DNA of 64,000 nucleotides from an uncultured Rhodobiaceae bacterium (GTDB lineage Bacteria > Pseudomonadota > Alphaproteobacteria > Parvibaculales > Parvibaculaceae): contig CAJXOU010000004.1 in assembly GCA_913057645.1 (NCBI GenBank), forward strand, positions 1-64,000, written 5' to 3'. Below the pieces are notes generated by a model, which saw nothing but the letters and a program-made list of their open reading frames with translations, was not told where the DNA came from and searched no databases. How positions within the stretch are numbered: position 1 is the first letter of the stretch; the number at the start of each line of letters is the position of its first letter. The translations under genes were made by a program, and so were the position numbers. Shown here one piece after another: positions 1 through 7,720 of the stretch.

Positions 1-167
1 CTCCCACCCTCCCCCTGTGGGAGGGTCGACAATTTGCGCAGCAAATTTCGGGGAGGGGTCGCGGCGGACATCACGAATACATTCATCCGCGTTCATCGCA
101 GATAGCGGAGTCCCCCTCCCCAAACGGCCTTCGGCCGTTTGACCCTCCCACAGGGGGAGGGTGGGAA
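1..167. repeat. Compound palindromic repeat, copy 1
   Basis: Two outer arms (1-26 and 141-166) are inverted complements of each other, built on CCACCCTCCCCCTG and CAGGGGGAGGGTGG. Just inside lie two different hairpins: AATTTGC/GCAAATT near 31-47 and AAACGGCC/GGCCGTTT near 122-139. The centre (about 61-110) is unique. The same architecture recurs at 1062-1232, so this is an intergenic element rather than an isolated terminator. It sits directly downstream of the minus-strand DJ-1 gene and could also stop its transcript. It may extend past the window edge. Confidence 0.8.
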
Positions 168-183
168 GGGGACTCGCAGTTTG

Positions 184-900
184 TTACTCCGCCGCCTGGC
201 TCTTCAGCGCGTGGAGCGCCATCAGCATGCCGTGGGCGACGCCTTCGGCCGAAGCGGGATTCTGGCCGGTGACGACGCGGCCCTCGCGGCAGACCTGGCG
301 CTCGAAGGGGTTGCCGCCCTCGAAGCGGGCGCCGAGGCCGCGCAGCTCCTTCTCGAGCAGGAAGGGTACGACCTTGTCCTTGCCGGCCTTGCGCTCTTCC
401 TCGTCGGTGAAGGAATTGATCAGCCGGTCCTTCACGAAGGGCGTGCCGTCGTCGAGCCTCACGCCGACGAGGCCCGCGGGCCCGTGGCAGACCGCACCGA
501 TGACGCCGCCCTTCTCGTAGACTTCCGTGATGAGGCGGATGAGCGCGTCGTTCTCCGGCATGTCCCACATGCAGCCATGACCGCCGGGGAGATAGACCGC
601 GTCGAAATCCTTGGCGTTGAGATCGCTGACGGGCTTCGTGTTGTTGAGCGCCTTCACGGCCTCCGCGTCGTCGAGGAAGCGGCGGACGGAGGCCGCGCGC
701 TTTTCCTTGTCGTCCGGCAGGCTGCCGGGATCGGCGGGCGGCTCGCCGCCCTCGATGGAGCCGAGCGTGACCTCGGCGCCGTCATCGAGAAATTCGTAAT
801 AGGGCGTCGTCATCTCCTCGTAGTGGAAGCCGGTCTTGTCGCCCGTGTCGCCAAGCTCGCCATGGGAGGTGAGGACGATTGCAATGCGTGACTTCGCCAT
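184..900 (-). CDS. DJ-1/PfpI-family (type 1 glutamine amidotransferase-like) protein
   Basis: The 238-residue product belongs to the DJ-1/ThiJ/PfpI superfamily, whose members act as glyoxalases, chaperones or deglycase-like enzymes through a nucleophile-elbow cysteine. The elbow is visible as GAVCHGPAGL, preceded by LPGGHGCMWDMP, which resembles the Hsp31-like branch. The ATG at 900 was chosen because GAAAGGAG lies just upstream and homologous sequence starts at MAKSRIAIV; an upstream extension would be Arg/Ser-rich translation of the intergenic region. The gene stands alone, bracketed by two copies of a compound repeat. The substrate cannot be read from the sequence. Confidence 0.9.
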   Translation of the reverse strand: MAKSRIAIVLTSHGELGDTGDKTGFHYEEMTTPYYEFLDDGAEVTLGSIEGGEPPADPGSLPDDKEKRAASVRRFLDDAEAVKALNNTKPVSDLNAKDFDAVYLPGGHGCMWDMPENDALIRLITEVYEKGGVIGAVCHGPAGLVGVRLDDGTPFVKDRLINSFTDEEERKAGKDKVVPFLLEKELRGLGARFEGGNPFERQVCREGRVVTGQNPASAEGVAHGMLMALHALKSQAAE

Positions 901-1061
901 GTCGCTCTCCTTTCTTCGCCGGAAAGCGCCTCGCGGGCTCGTCCGCGAAGACGCGCCCCCCTTGAGGAAAGAGATAGGGTCCATGGCGCGCGGGAAAACC
1001 CGGGACGCGGCGATGGGCGGATGTTTCGCATAATGCGGGGGAATTGCACCTACCCTCGTTC

Positions 1062-1232
1062 CACCCTCCCCTTGAGGGAGGGTCGACAATTTGCGAGCGA
1101 AAGCGAAGCAAATTTCGGGGCGGGGTTGCGGCAGGAGCAGCGGCATACAAACGACAGATTGTTTGTACCGCTGCGCCGCGCCCCCGCCCCAAACGGCTTG
1201 CAGCCGTTTGACCCTCCCTCAAGGGGAGGGTG
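1062..1232. repeat. Compound palindromic repeat, copy 2
   Basis: Outer arms 1062-1084 and 1210-1232 are perfect inverted complements (CACCCTCCCCTTGAGGG and its complement). As in copy 1 at 1-167, the left arm is followed by GGTCGACAATTTGCG and a GCAAATTTCGGGG hairpin, and the right arm is preceded by an AAACGGC/GCCGTTT hairpin. The middle differs between copies. With the promoter region of the DJ-1 gene, this accounts for the gene-free stretch 901-1259. Confidence 0.8.
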
Positions 1233-1259
1233 AAGAGAAAGGGTCCTGTTCTTTGCCCT

Positions 1260-2174
1260 CTACTCCGCCGCGGCGCGCTTTGCTTCCGCCGCGCGGGCGT
1301 GCGCCGCGATGAGCTCGACATAGTGCGCGCAGAGTTCGACGGGGAGGTCGTGGCCCATGCCTTCGATCACGACATGCTTCGCGCCCGGCACCGACTTCGC
1401 CGTGTCCTCGCCGCCGGACGGCGGGACGAGCGGATCGGAATCGCCATGCACGACGAGGAACGGCACGCGGACTTTCTTCAGTGCGTCCACGCGTGACCCG
1501 TCGCCGACGATGGCGGCATACTGACGGACGGCGCCTTCCGGGTAGTACATGTGGTCGAACTCGCGGGCGCAACGCTCGTAGAGCGCCTCGTCCGACATGG
1601 GGTAAGCCGGGCTCTGATAGACGCGGCGGCCCTTCATGCGATGGCGGATCACGTCTTCGCGTTCCTCGGAAGCGGGCTGCGCCTGCAGCGCCTTCATCGC
1701 CTCGTCGCTCGCCTTCGGCAGATCGGGGTTGCCGGTGGTCGACATGATCGAGGTGACGGAGAGGAGACGTTCCGGGAAATGGATCGCCATGCGCTGCACG
1801 ATCATGCCGCCCATGGAAATCCCCATGACATGCGCGCGGCCGATCCCGAGCGCATCCATGAGGCCGATGCCGTCCGCCGCCATGTCGGCGACCTTGTAGG
1901 GCATGTCGGGTGTGCGGCCCTCGCGGACCGCCTTCGCGACGTCCGAGACCTTCGGCAGGCCTTTCAGCTTCTCCGACCTGCCGACATCGCGATTGTCGTA
2001 GCGGATGACGCGGAAGCCTTGCGCCTTCAGACCTTCCATCAGTTCTTCCGGCCAGCTCAGCATGGTCGAGGTGTAGCCGTTGACGAGAAGGAGGGGCGTC
2101 GCGTCGGCAGGACCGCGATCCTCGTAATTGACGGTAATGCCGTTCGCCGTCACCGTCTTCATGTTCACGGTCAT
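1260..2174 (-). CDS. Alpha/beta hydrolase (second of a tandem pair)
   Basis: A 304-residue alpha/beta-fold hydrolase. The nucleophile elbow is GISMGG, the oxyanion strand region is LLLVNGYTSTML, and the acid and histidine lie in GDSDPLVPP and GMGHDLP. It is clearly paralogous to the product of 2180-3085 (shared VIRYDNRDVG/VIRFDNRDVG, SIMSTTGNP, GMGHD), so the pair arose by tandem duplication. The start at 2174 leaves 5 bp after the upstream stop and suggests cotranscription; a second in-frame ATG lies at 2162. Relatives are esterases, lactonases or C-C hydrolases; the substrate is unknown. Confidence 0.88.
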   Translation of the reverse strand: MTVNMKTVTANGITVNYEDRGPADATPLLLVNGYTSTMLSWPEELMEGLKAQGFRVIRYDNRDVGRSEKLKGLPKVSDVAKAVREGRTPDMPYKVADMAADGIGLMDALGIGRAHVMGISMGGMIVQRMAIHFPERLLSVTSIMSTTGNPDLPKASDEAMKALQAQPASEEREDVIRHRMKGRRVYQSPAYPMSDEALYERCAREFDHMYYPEGAVRQYAAIVGDGSRVDALKKVRVPFLVVHGDSDPLVPPSGGEDTAKSVPGAKHVVIEGMGHDLPVELCAHYVELIAAHARAAEAKRAAAE

Positions 2175-2179
2175 GGACG

Positions 2180-3085
2180 TCACTCTGCGGCCCGCGCGCG
2201 CGAGGCACGCTTCGCCGCCGCCTCGATGGCGTCCGCGAAGGTGCCGACCAGCGCGAGCGGGAAGTCGTGGCCCATGCCGGGAATTTCGCGAAGCTCCGCA
2301 CCCGGAATGCTTGCCGCCGTGTCGCGCCCGCCCTCGACGGGGACGAGCGGATCGTCGACGCCGTGGAGCACCACCGCCGGCACCTTGATGGTCTTCAGCT
2401 TCTCGCGGCGGTCGCCATTGGCGACGATGGCGGCCATCTGGCGGGCAACGCCTTGCGGATAGAGCGAGCGGTTGACGTCGCGCGTGACCCACTTGCGCAG
2501 CGTTTCCTCGTCGGTGCGGTAGCCGGGGCTGCCGATCGTGTTCCAGGCGAGGATGCCGCGTTCGATGGCGGCGGGGATGTCGCCTTCGGGCGCCGGTGTC
2601 ATCAGAACGGCCATGGCTTCCGGCTTGCCCTGCGGCACTTCCGGGTTGCCCGTGGTCGACATGATCGAGACGAGCGAGAGCGCGCGGTCCGGATGGTTCG
2701 CCGCGACGAGCTGCGCGATCATGCCGCCCATCGAGGCGCCGACGATATGCGCCTTCTTCACGCCGGCGGCGTCGAGCACGCCGACCGCATCCTTCGCCAT
2801 TTCGTCGAGCGCGTAGGGCGAGGTCGCGGGCTTGCCGGCCATCAGCGCGCCGAAGATTTCCGTCATGTCGGGCATGCCGAGATCGTCGAACTTGTGCGAG
2901 AGGCCGACATCGCGATTGTCGAAACGGATGACGCGGTAGCCGCGGGTCACGAGTTCGTCGCAAAGTTCGACCGGCCACATGGTGAGCTGCGCGCCGAGAC
3001 CCATGATGAGGAGAACCGTCTCGCGGTCTTCGGGGCCGAAGCTTTCATATTCGAGTGTAATGCCGTTCGCCTTGACCTGCGGCAT
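2180..3085 (-). CDS. Alpha/beta hydrolase (first of a tandem pair)
   Basis: A 301-residue alpha/beta hydrolase with nucleophile elbow GASMGG, acid-loop sequence VDDPLVPVEGG and catalytic-histidine region PGMGHDFP. GGGAGGGA precedes the ATG at 3085. It is the promoter-proximal gene of a two-gene unit with its paralogue at 1260-2174. Both keep the complete Ser-Asp-His machinery, so neither looks degenerate. The family includes proteins annotated as AclJ-type or 3-oxoadipate-enol-lactonase-like hydrolases, but no specific reaction can be assigned. Confidence 0.9.
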   Translation of the reverse strand: MPQVKANGITLEYESFGPEDRETVLLIMGLGAQLTMWPVELCDELVTRGYRVIRFDNRDVGLSHKFDDLGMPDMTEIFGALMAGKPATSPYALDEMAKDAVGVLDAAGVKKAHIVGASMGGMIAQLVAANHPDRALSLVSIMSTTGNPEVPQGKPEAMAVLMTPAPEGDIPAAIERGILAWNTIGSPGYRTDEETLRKWVTRDVNRSLYPQGVARQMAAIVANGDRREKLKTIKVPAVVLHGVDDPLVPVEGGRDTAASIPGAELREIPGMGHDFPLALVGTFADAIEAAAKRASRARAAE

Positions 3086-3244
3086 GGGCCGTCCCTCCCT
3101 GAATGATTGCGGTTATGGCGTTGTTTTGCGGAAAGCCTAGCAGCACTCTTGCGCGCGGCGCATCCGAAACGATACTAATGTGGATCATTAAAGACCGGCC
3201 GGCTGCACCATGCAAGCAGGGCCGGCAAGGTGAGGAAAAAGCCC

Positions 3245-3892
3245 ATGACGCTCGACTACGATCTCTTCTGGTCGTTCCGCTCGCCCTATTCCTACCTCGT
3301 GACGAAGCGGCTGATCGCGTTCGAGCGCGACTACGACGTGAAGGCGAATGTGCGCCCGGTCTATCCGATCGCGGTCCGGATTCCCGGCTTCTTCAAACAG
3401 GTGAACCCGATGTGGCCGCCCTACCTGCTGAAGGACACGGTGCGGATCGCCGAGATGGAGGGCCTGCCCTACGCCTGGCCCTCGCCCGACCCGATCGTCA
3501 TGGACATCAAGACCGGCGAGGTGCCGGCGGAGCAGCCCTATATCGGCAGGCTGACGCGCGCGGGCGTGCTGGCGGCGGAACAGGGCAAGGGCCTGCCCTT
3601 TCTCTACGAGGTCTCGAGCATCATCTTCGGCGGCGTGAAGAACTGGCATGAGGGCGACCATCTCAGGAACGCGGCGAAGCGCGCGGGCCTCGACATGGAC
3701 GACCTCGACGCGACGGCGGAGACGGAAAAGGATCGCCTCGAAGAGGTGATCGCCGCGAACGAGGCGGCGCAGAAGGCGGCGGGCCATTGGGGCGTGCCGC
3801 TGATGGTGCATGACGGCGAACCCTTCTTTGGGCAGGACCGCTTCTCACACCTCAAATGGCGGCTGGAGAAGAAGGGATTGAAGAAGCGCTAG
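3245..3892 (+). CDS. 2-hydroxychromene-2-carboxylate isomerase / GST-kappa family protein
   Basis: A 215-residue thioredoxin-fold protein of the DsbA/HCCA-isomerase group. These use glutathione and an N-terminal serine rather than a CxxC pair; here the motif is WSFRSPYSYL, with the predicted serine near residue 13. The C-terminal WGVPLMVHDGEPFFGQDR matches the usual GVPxxxxxGxxFxGQDR signature. GAGGAAAA lies just before the ATG at 3245; a GTG at 3230 would add five residues but has no better ribosome site. It is followed by a REP-like repeat and is probably monocistronic. The substrate may be an aromatic catabolite, but no such pathway adjoins. Confidence 0.88.
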   Translation: MTLDYDLFWSFRSPYSYLVTKRLIAFERDYDVKANVRPVYPIAVRIPGFFKQVNPMWPPYLLKDTVRIAEMEGLPYAWPSPDPIVMDIKTGEVPAEQPYIGRLTRAGVLAAEQGKGLPFLYEVSSIIFGGVKNWHEGDHLRNAAKRAGLDMDDLDATAETEKDRLEEVIAANEAAQKAAGHWGVPLMVHDGEPFFGQDRFSHLKWRLEKKGLKKR

Positions 3893-3919
3893 GCGGGCCG
3901 AAGGCTCAACCCCAACCCC

Positions 3920-4023
3920 GTCATTGCGAGCGCCCGTGAGGGCGCGCGGCAATCCAGAGCGGCGGGCGCCGGGCAAGCGGCCCTGGATTGCCGCGTCGCG
4001 GCTTCGCCGCTCCTCGCAATGAC
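3920..4023. repeat. REP-like palindromic repeat (GTCATTGCGAG type), copy 1
   Basis: The element starts GTCATTGCGAGCGCCCGTGA and ends GCTCCTCGCAATGAC, forming outer inverted arms. An internal pair GCAATCCAG/CTGGATTGC forms a second stem. A related, shorter copy is at 16979-17040. This is a common style of dispersed proteobacterial intergenic repeat. It lies between two convergent genes, so it may also act as a bidirectional transcription barrier. Confidence 0.8.
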
Positions 4024-4039
4024 GATTGAGGACGGCTCT

Positions 4040-4852
4040 CTACCCCCTCGTCCCCACCAGCCCGAGCTGCGCCGCGATGGCGACGGCGTGAGCGCGGGTT
4101 CGGGCGCCGAGCTTTGCGACGACATTGTCGAGATGATAGCGGACCGTGGTTGGCCGGATGCCGTTCTGCGCCGCGATCTCGGCTTCGCGGAGGCCCCGCG
4201 CGGCGAGCGCCACGCAATCCCGTTCGCGCGGCGTGAGCGCGGCGCTGTCTTCCTCGCGCGGAGGCCCGCGCTTCGCGAGCCGGTCCTGCAGCGCCGTTAA
4301 GGCATGGCCCGCGAAGAGCAGTTGCGGCGCGGCGGCCTCGATGATCGCCTCCACCTCCTCGAGCGATTGCGGCCCGGCGAAACCGAGCATCGCGACACGG
4401 GCATGGGGGAGCCGCACCGGCACGACGAGGACGGCATTGAAGCCCTCCGCGCGCATCATCTCCGCAACCTGCTTCTGCTCGCCGCTATAGGGCCGTCGGT
4501 GACGGCGGTGATCGTCATAGAGGCTGATCGCAAAGGGGAGATGCTCGAAACGGCAGCGGATGTTGAGCGGCATGCGCAGCGCAATGCCGCCTTCCCAGAG
4601 CGCGGCGACGATTTCCGGCGGCCAGCCCTGACGGCGGAGAAACGCTTCGGCGGCGGGCTCATGCAGCGGCGAGGCGACGTCGCCCGTCCAGATCGCGCGG
4701 GGCATGGCGATGAGGGCGGAGATCTCACCGAGCGCCGCCTCGGCAGCGGTGAGCCCGGGCGCCGCCGCCAGCGCAAGCGCCGCCGATTGCAGCGCCGCCG
4801 CATCGACCGCCGCACCGCCCCGCCGTCTGTTTTTCGCCCGCGCGACCGCCAT
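4040..4852 (-). CDS. LuxR-family transcriptional regulator
   Basis: A 270-residue regulator. The last 65 residues form a LuxR/GerE helix-turn-helix beginning LTPRERDCVALAARG, with recognition helix PTTVRYHLDNVVAKLGA. The first 190 residues look like the alpha/beta ligand-binding domain of autoinducer-type regulators, but no luxI-like synthase is in the window, so it would be an orphan. It is transcribed divergently from the glpD operon across about 146 bp, making that operon its most obvious target (inference). The start at 4852 is preceded by AGGGTCAGG. Confidence 0.85.
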   Translation of the reverse strand: MAVARAKNRRRGGAAVDAAALQSAALALAAAPGLTAAEAALGEISALIAMPRAIWTGDVASPLHEPAAEAFLRRQGWPPEIVAALWEGGIALRMPLNIRCRFEHLPFAISLYDDHRRHRRPYSGEQKQVAEMMRAEGFNAVLVVPVRLPHARVAMLGFAGPQSLEEVEAIIEAAAPQLLFAGHALTALQDRLAKRGPPREEDSAALTPRERDCVALAARGLREAEIAAQNGIRPTTVRYHLDNVVAKLGARTRAHAVAIAAQLGLVGTRG

Positions 4853-4998
4853 TACCTGACCCTGCAGTTTTCGAGGGGACGCGACATGTTTTATATCCGA
4901 TATTGCAGAACGGAAAGGCGAAGTTCGGCTGCTGGACCCTGAGGAAAGGGAGGGCTAGCCTCGCCATCCCGACCCGAGGCCAGAACGGACCCCCGAGC
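4853..4998. promoter_or_regulatory. Divergent promoter region, luxR-like gene / glpD operon
   Basis: This 146-bp gap separates the luxR-like gene (minus) from glpD (plus) and must hold both promoters. It is locally AT-richer around 4886-4903 (TGTTTTATATCCGATATTGC). AGGAAAGGGAGG at about 4940-4951 looks like a ribosome site but has no well-placed ATG, which leaves the glpD start uncertain. I found no clear operator palindrome. Confidence 0.45.
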
Positions 4999-6714
4999 AT
5001 GCAGCGCGACCTCGAAGCCATGAGCGCCACCGACTACGACCTCGTGATCGTCGGAGGCGGTATCACGGGCGCGAGCACGGCCTGGGACGCGAGCCTGCGC
5101 GGGCTGAAGGTGGCGCTGCTCGAAAAGGACGACTTCGCGCATGCGACGACGTCAGGCTCGTCGAAGCTCGTGCATGGCGGCTTGCGCTATCTCGTCAACG
5201 GCGAGCTGAAGCTCGTGCGCGAGTCGCTCCGCGAACGGCGCATCTGGGAGAACGTCGCGCCGCATATGGTGCATCCCCTGCCCTTCGTGCTGCCGACCTA
5301 TGGCTGGGGCATGAAGGGGCCGATCGTGCTGGGCATCGGGCTCGCGCTTTACGACCTTCTCGCCTTCGACCGCAACTGGCTCTCCGACGACGACAAGAAG
5401 CTGCCGGGCTTCCGCCGCATCTCGAAGGGGAAGGCGCTCGACCTGATGCCGTCGCTGAAGCGCGAGGGACTGACGGGCGCGATGATCTATTACGACTGCC
5501 AGATGTTCGCGCCGGAACGGCTCTGCCTCGAATGCATCGAAGGCGCGGTGGAACAGGGCGCCGACGCCGCGAACTATGCCGAGGTGACGGGCTTCACGAC
5601 CGAGGCCTCGATCAAGCGCGGCGTGAAGGTGACGGGCGTGACGGTCATGGACAAGCTCACCGGCAAGCTCCACACGATCAGGGGTCAGGTGGTGGTGAAC
5701 GCCGCCGGGCCCTGGGCCGACAAGACCATGGCGCTTGCCGACGACACGCCCGCGCGGCGCCTGATCCGCTCCAAGGGCATCCACATCATCACGCGCGACC
5801 TGTCGGGCGAGAACGCGCTTGCCGTGCAATCGAGCATCGGCGGGCACTTCTTCGTGATCCCGTGGCGCGGCCACACTATCATCGGCACGACCGACACCGT
5901 GTTCGAGGACGACCCGGACGAACTCGGCGTGACGGAAAAGGACATCGCGGATTTCCTCACCGTCGTGAATGACGGGCTGCCGGGACTGAACCTGAAACGC
6001 GAGGACGTGATCCACTTCTATGCCGGCATCCGCCCGCTGGTCGACACGACGCCCGAGGAAGTGCCGGGCGCGGAGACATCAGGCGAGAGCGCGAAAGAGG
6101 CGGAGAAGAAGGACAGCTACAATGCCAGCCGCGCGGCGGAGGTCTATGACCACGCGCCGGAAGAAGCGATCGACGGGCTGATCTCGGCCATCGGCGGCAA
6201 GTGGACGACCTCGCGCCACCTCGCCGAACAGGTGGTTGACCTGACGCTGAAGAAGCTCGGGCGCGAGGCGAAATGCGAAACGCAATGCACGCCGGTCTAT
6301 GGTGGCGACATGGCGCGGCTGAAGACCTATGTCGCGCGCGCGCAGACGCGCCACAAGCACCTTGCGTCCGACGTGGTGGAGAACCTCGTCAATTTCTACG
6401 GCAGCCGCATCGACGAGGTTCTGGCGACGGCGGATGAACGGCAGGGCGAACGCGAGGCGCTGCTGAAACGGCTTTCGCCCGGGACCGCCACCATCGGCGC
6501 GCAGGTGGTGCACGCCGTGCGGCACGAAATGGCGCTGCATCTGGACGACGTGGTGTTCCGGCGCACAGGGCTCGGCACGCTCGGCCATCCGGGTGTGCCC
6601 GCGATCAAGCAGGCGGCCGAACTGATGCGCGCTGAGCTCGGCTGGGACGAGACCGAACTCGCGAACGAGATTTCCGGCACGGTGCGCCAGTTCGAGACGA
6701 TACCGGGGAAATAG
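4999..6714 (+). CDS. glpD: FAD-dependent glycerol-3-phosphate dehydrogenase
   Basis: The product (571 residues from this start) oxidises sn-glycerol 3-phosphate to dihydroxyacetone phosphate at the membrane, passing electrons to quinone. The N-terminus carries the FAD dinucleotide site DLVIVGGGITGAS and the family motif GSSKLVHGGLRYL; ISAIGGKWTTSRHLAEQVVD near residue 400 and the C-terminal DAO-C domain complete the family architecture. It is about 60 residues longer than E. coli GlpD, with an acidic/lysine-rich insertion (AETSGESAKEAEKKD). Possible starts are 4999, 5020 (MSATDYD) or 4903. It heads an operon with a DAG-kinase-like gene and an alkyl-DHAP-synthase-like gene and could supply DHAP to the latter. 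Confidence 0.9.
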   Translation: MQRDLEAMSATDYDLVIVGGGITGASTAWDASLRGLKVALLEKDDFAHATTSGSSKLVHGGLRYLVNGELKLVRESLRERRIWENVAPHMVHPLPFVLPTYGWGMKGPIVLGIGLALYDLLAFDRNWLSDDDKKLPGFRRISKGKALDLMPSLKREGLTGAMIYYDCQMFAPERLCLECIEGAVEQGADAANYAEVTGFTTEASIKRGVKVTGVTVMDKLTGKLHTIRGQVVVNAAGPWADKTMALADDTPARRLIRSKGIHIITRDLSGENALAVQSSIGGHFFVIPWRGHTIIGTTDTVFEDDPDELGVTEKDIADFLTVVNDGLPGLNLKREDVIHFYAGIRPLVDTTPEEVPGAETSGESAKEAEKKDSYNASRAAEVYDHAPEEAIDGLISAIGGKWTTSRHLAEQVVDLTLKKLGREAKCETQCTPVYGGDMARLKTYVARAQTRHKHLASDVVENLVNFYGSRIDEVLATADERQGEREALLKRLSPGTATIGAQVVHAVRHEMALHLDDVVFRRTGLGTLGHPGVPAIKQAAELMRAELGWDETELANEISGTVRQFETIPGK

Positions 6715-6731
6715 GAATAGAGGGGGAGCCG

Positions 6732-7691
6732 ATGAGCGAGGGGATGCCGCATGTTGCCGCGATCGTGAACCCGCGCTCGGGCGGCGGCCGCGCGGGCCGC
6801 GCCTGGCGCGTGATTTCCGAAACGCTGGAGAAGGAACTCGGGCCGGTGCGCGCGCATTTCACCGCCGCGCCCTCGACCCCGCATTTTCGGCCCGCCGCCG
6901 AGCTGACGCGCAAGGCGCTGAGGGACGGCGCGCAGCTCGTGATCGCGGTGGGCGGTGACGGCACCATCGACGAGGTGGTGAATGGATTTTTCGAACTTGG
7001 GCAGGCCATCAATCCGGAAGCGCATCTCGCCGTGCTGAACGCAGGAACCGGCGGCGACTTCCGCCGCACCTTCGACCTGCCGGAGGACGCCATCGAAGGC
7101 GTGAAGCGGATCGCGAGCGGCAACACGCGCCGGATCGACATCGGCAGGCTCACCTTCATTGCCGAGGACGGGCAGGAAACGGACCGCTATTTCAACAACA
7201 TCGCGAGTTTCGGCCTTTCCGGCGAAACCGTGCGCGCGGTGAACGACGCGACGTGGCAGAAGTCGTTCGGCGGCAACTTCACCTTCACCTGGGCGACGCT
7301 GATGACGGCATGGCGCCACAAGGCACGGCCCGTGCGCATCGAAACCGACCGGGGCTTCGACGAGACCATGAATATCGGCCTCGCCGCCGTCGCCAACGGA
7401 CGCTTCTTCGGCAGCGGGTTGAAGGTCGCGCCGGACGCCGAGCCCGACGACGGGCTGTTCGATCTCGTGATGATGCGCGATCTTGGTTTCATGGATCTGC
7501 TGACAGGCGGCGGCGACCTGCGCGAAGGCACGCATGTCAACGGGCCGAAGGTGAAGGTGGTGCGGGCGCGGAGCGTGACGGCGACGCCGATGGGACCGGA
7601 GCCGGTACTGATCGACGTCGACGGCGAGGGGCCGGGGCGGCTTCCCGCGCGGTTTGAAATTCTGCCCGGCGCGCTGACGCTCCGGTGCTGA
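6732..7691 (+). CDS. Diacylglycerol/sphingosine-kinase-family lipid kinase
   Basis: A 319-residue member of the DAGK catalytic family (YegS/DgkB-like), ATP-dependent kinases of diacylglycerol or related lipids. The N-terminal IVNPRSGGGRAG phosphate-binding segment and the diagnostic GGDGT (74-78), followed by NAGTGGDF, are intact. AGAGGGGGAG precedes the ATG. The gene begins 17 bp after glpD and is followed closely by the AGPS-like gene, so the three are almost certainly one transcript. In context it may phosphorylate an ether or ester glycerolipid; the true acceptor is not evident. Confidence 0.9.
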   Translation: MSEGMPHVAAIVNPRSGGGRAGRAWRVISETLEKELGPVRAHFTAAPSTPHFRPAAELTRKALRDGAQLVIAVGGDGTIDEVVNGFFELGQAINPEAHLAVLNAGTGGDFRRTFDLPEDAIEGVKRIASGNTRRIDIGRLTFIAEDGQETDRYFNNIASFGLSGETVRAVNDATWQKSFGGNFTFTWATLMTAWRHKARPVRIETDRGFDETMNIGLAAVANGRFFGSGLKVAPDAEPDDGLFDLVMMRDLGFMDLLTGGGDLREGTHVNGPKVKVVRARSVTATPMGPEPVLIDVDGEGPGRLPARFEILPGALTLRC

Positions 7692-7720
7692 CAAGAAGAC
7701 AGGGAACGGGAGAAACGAGC

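Noticed and set aside
4040-4852. Complete quorum-sensing circuit around the LuxR-type gene
   Set aside because: No acyl-homoserine-lactone synthase is present in the window; only an orphan regulator is supported.
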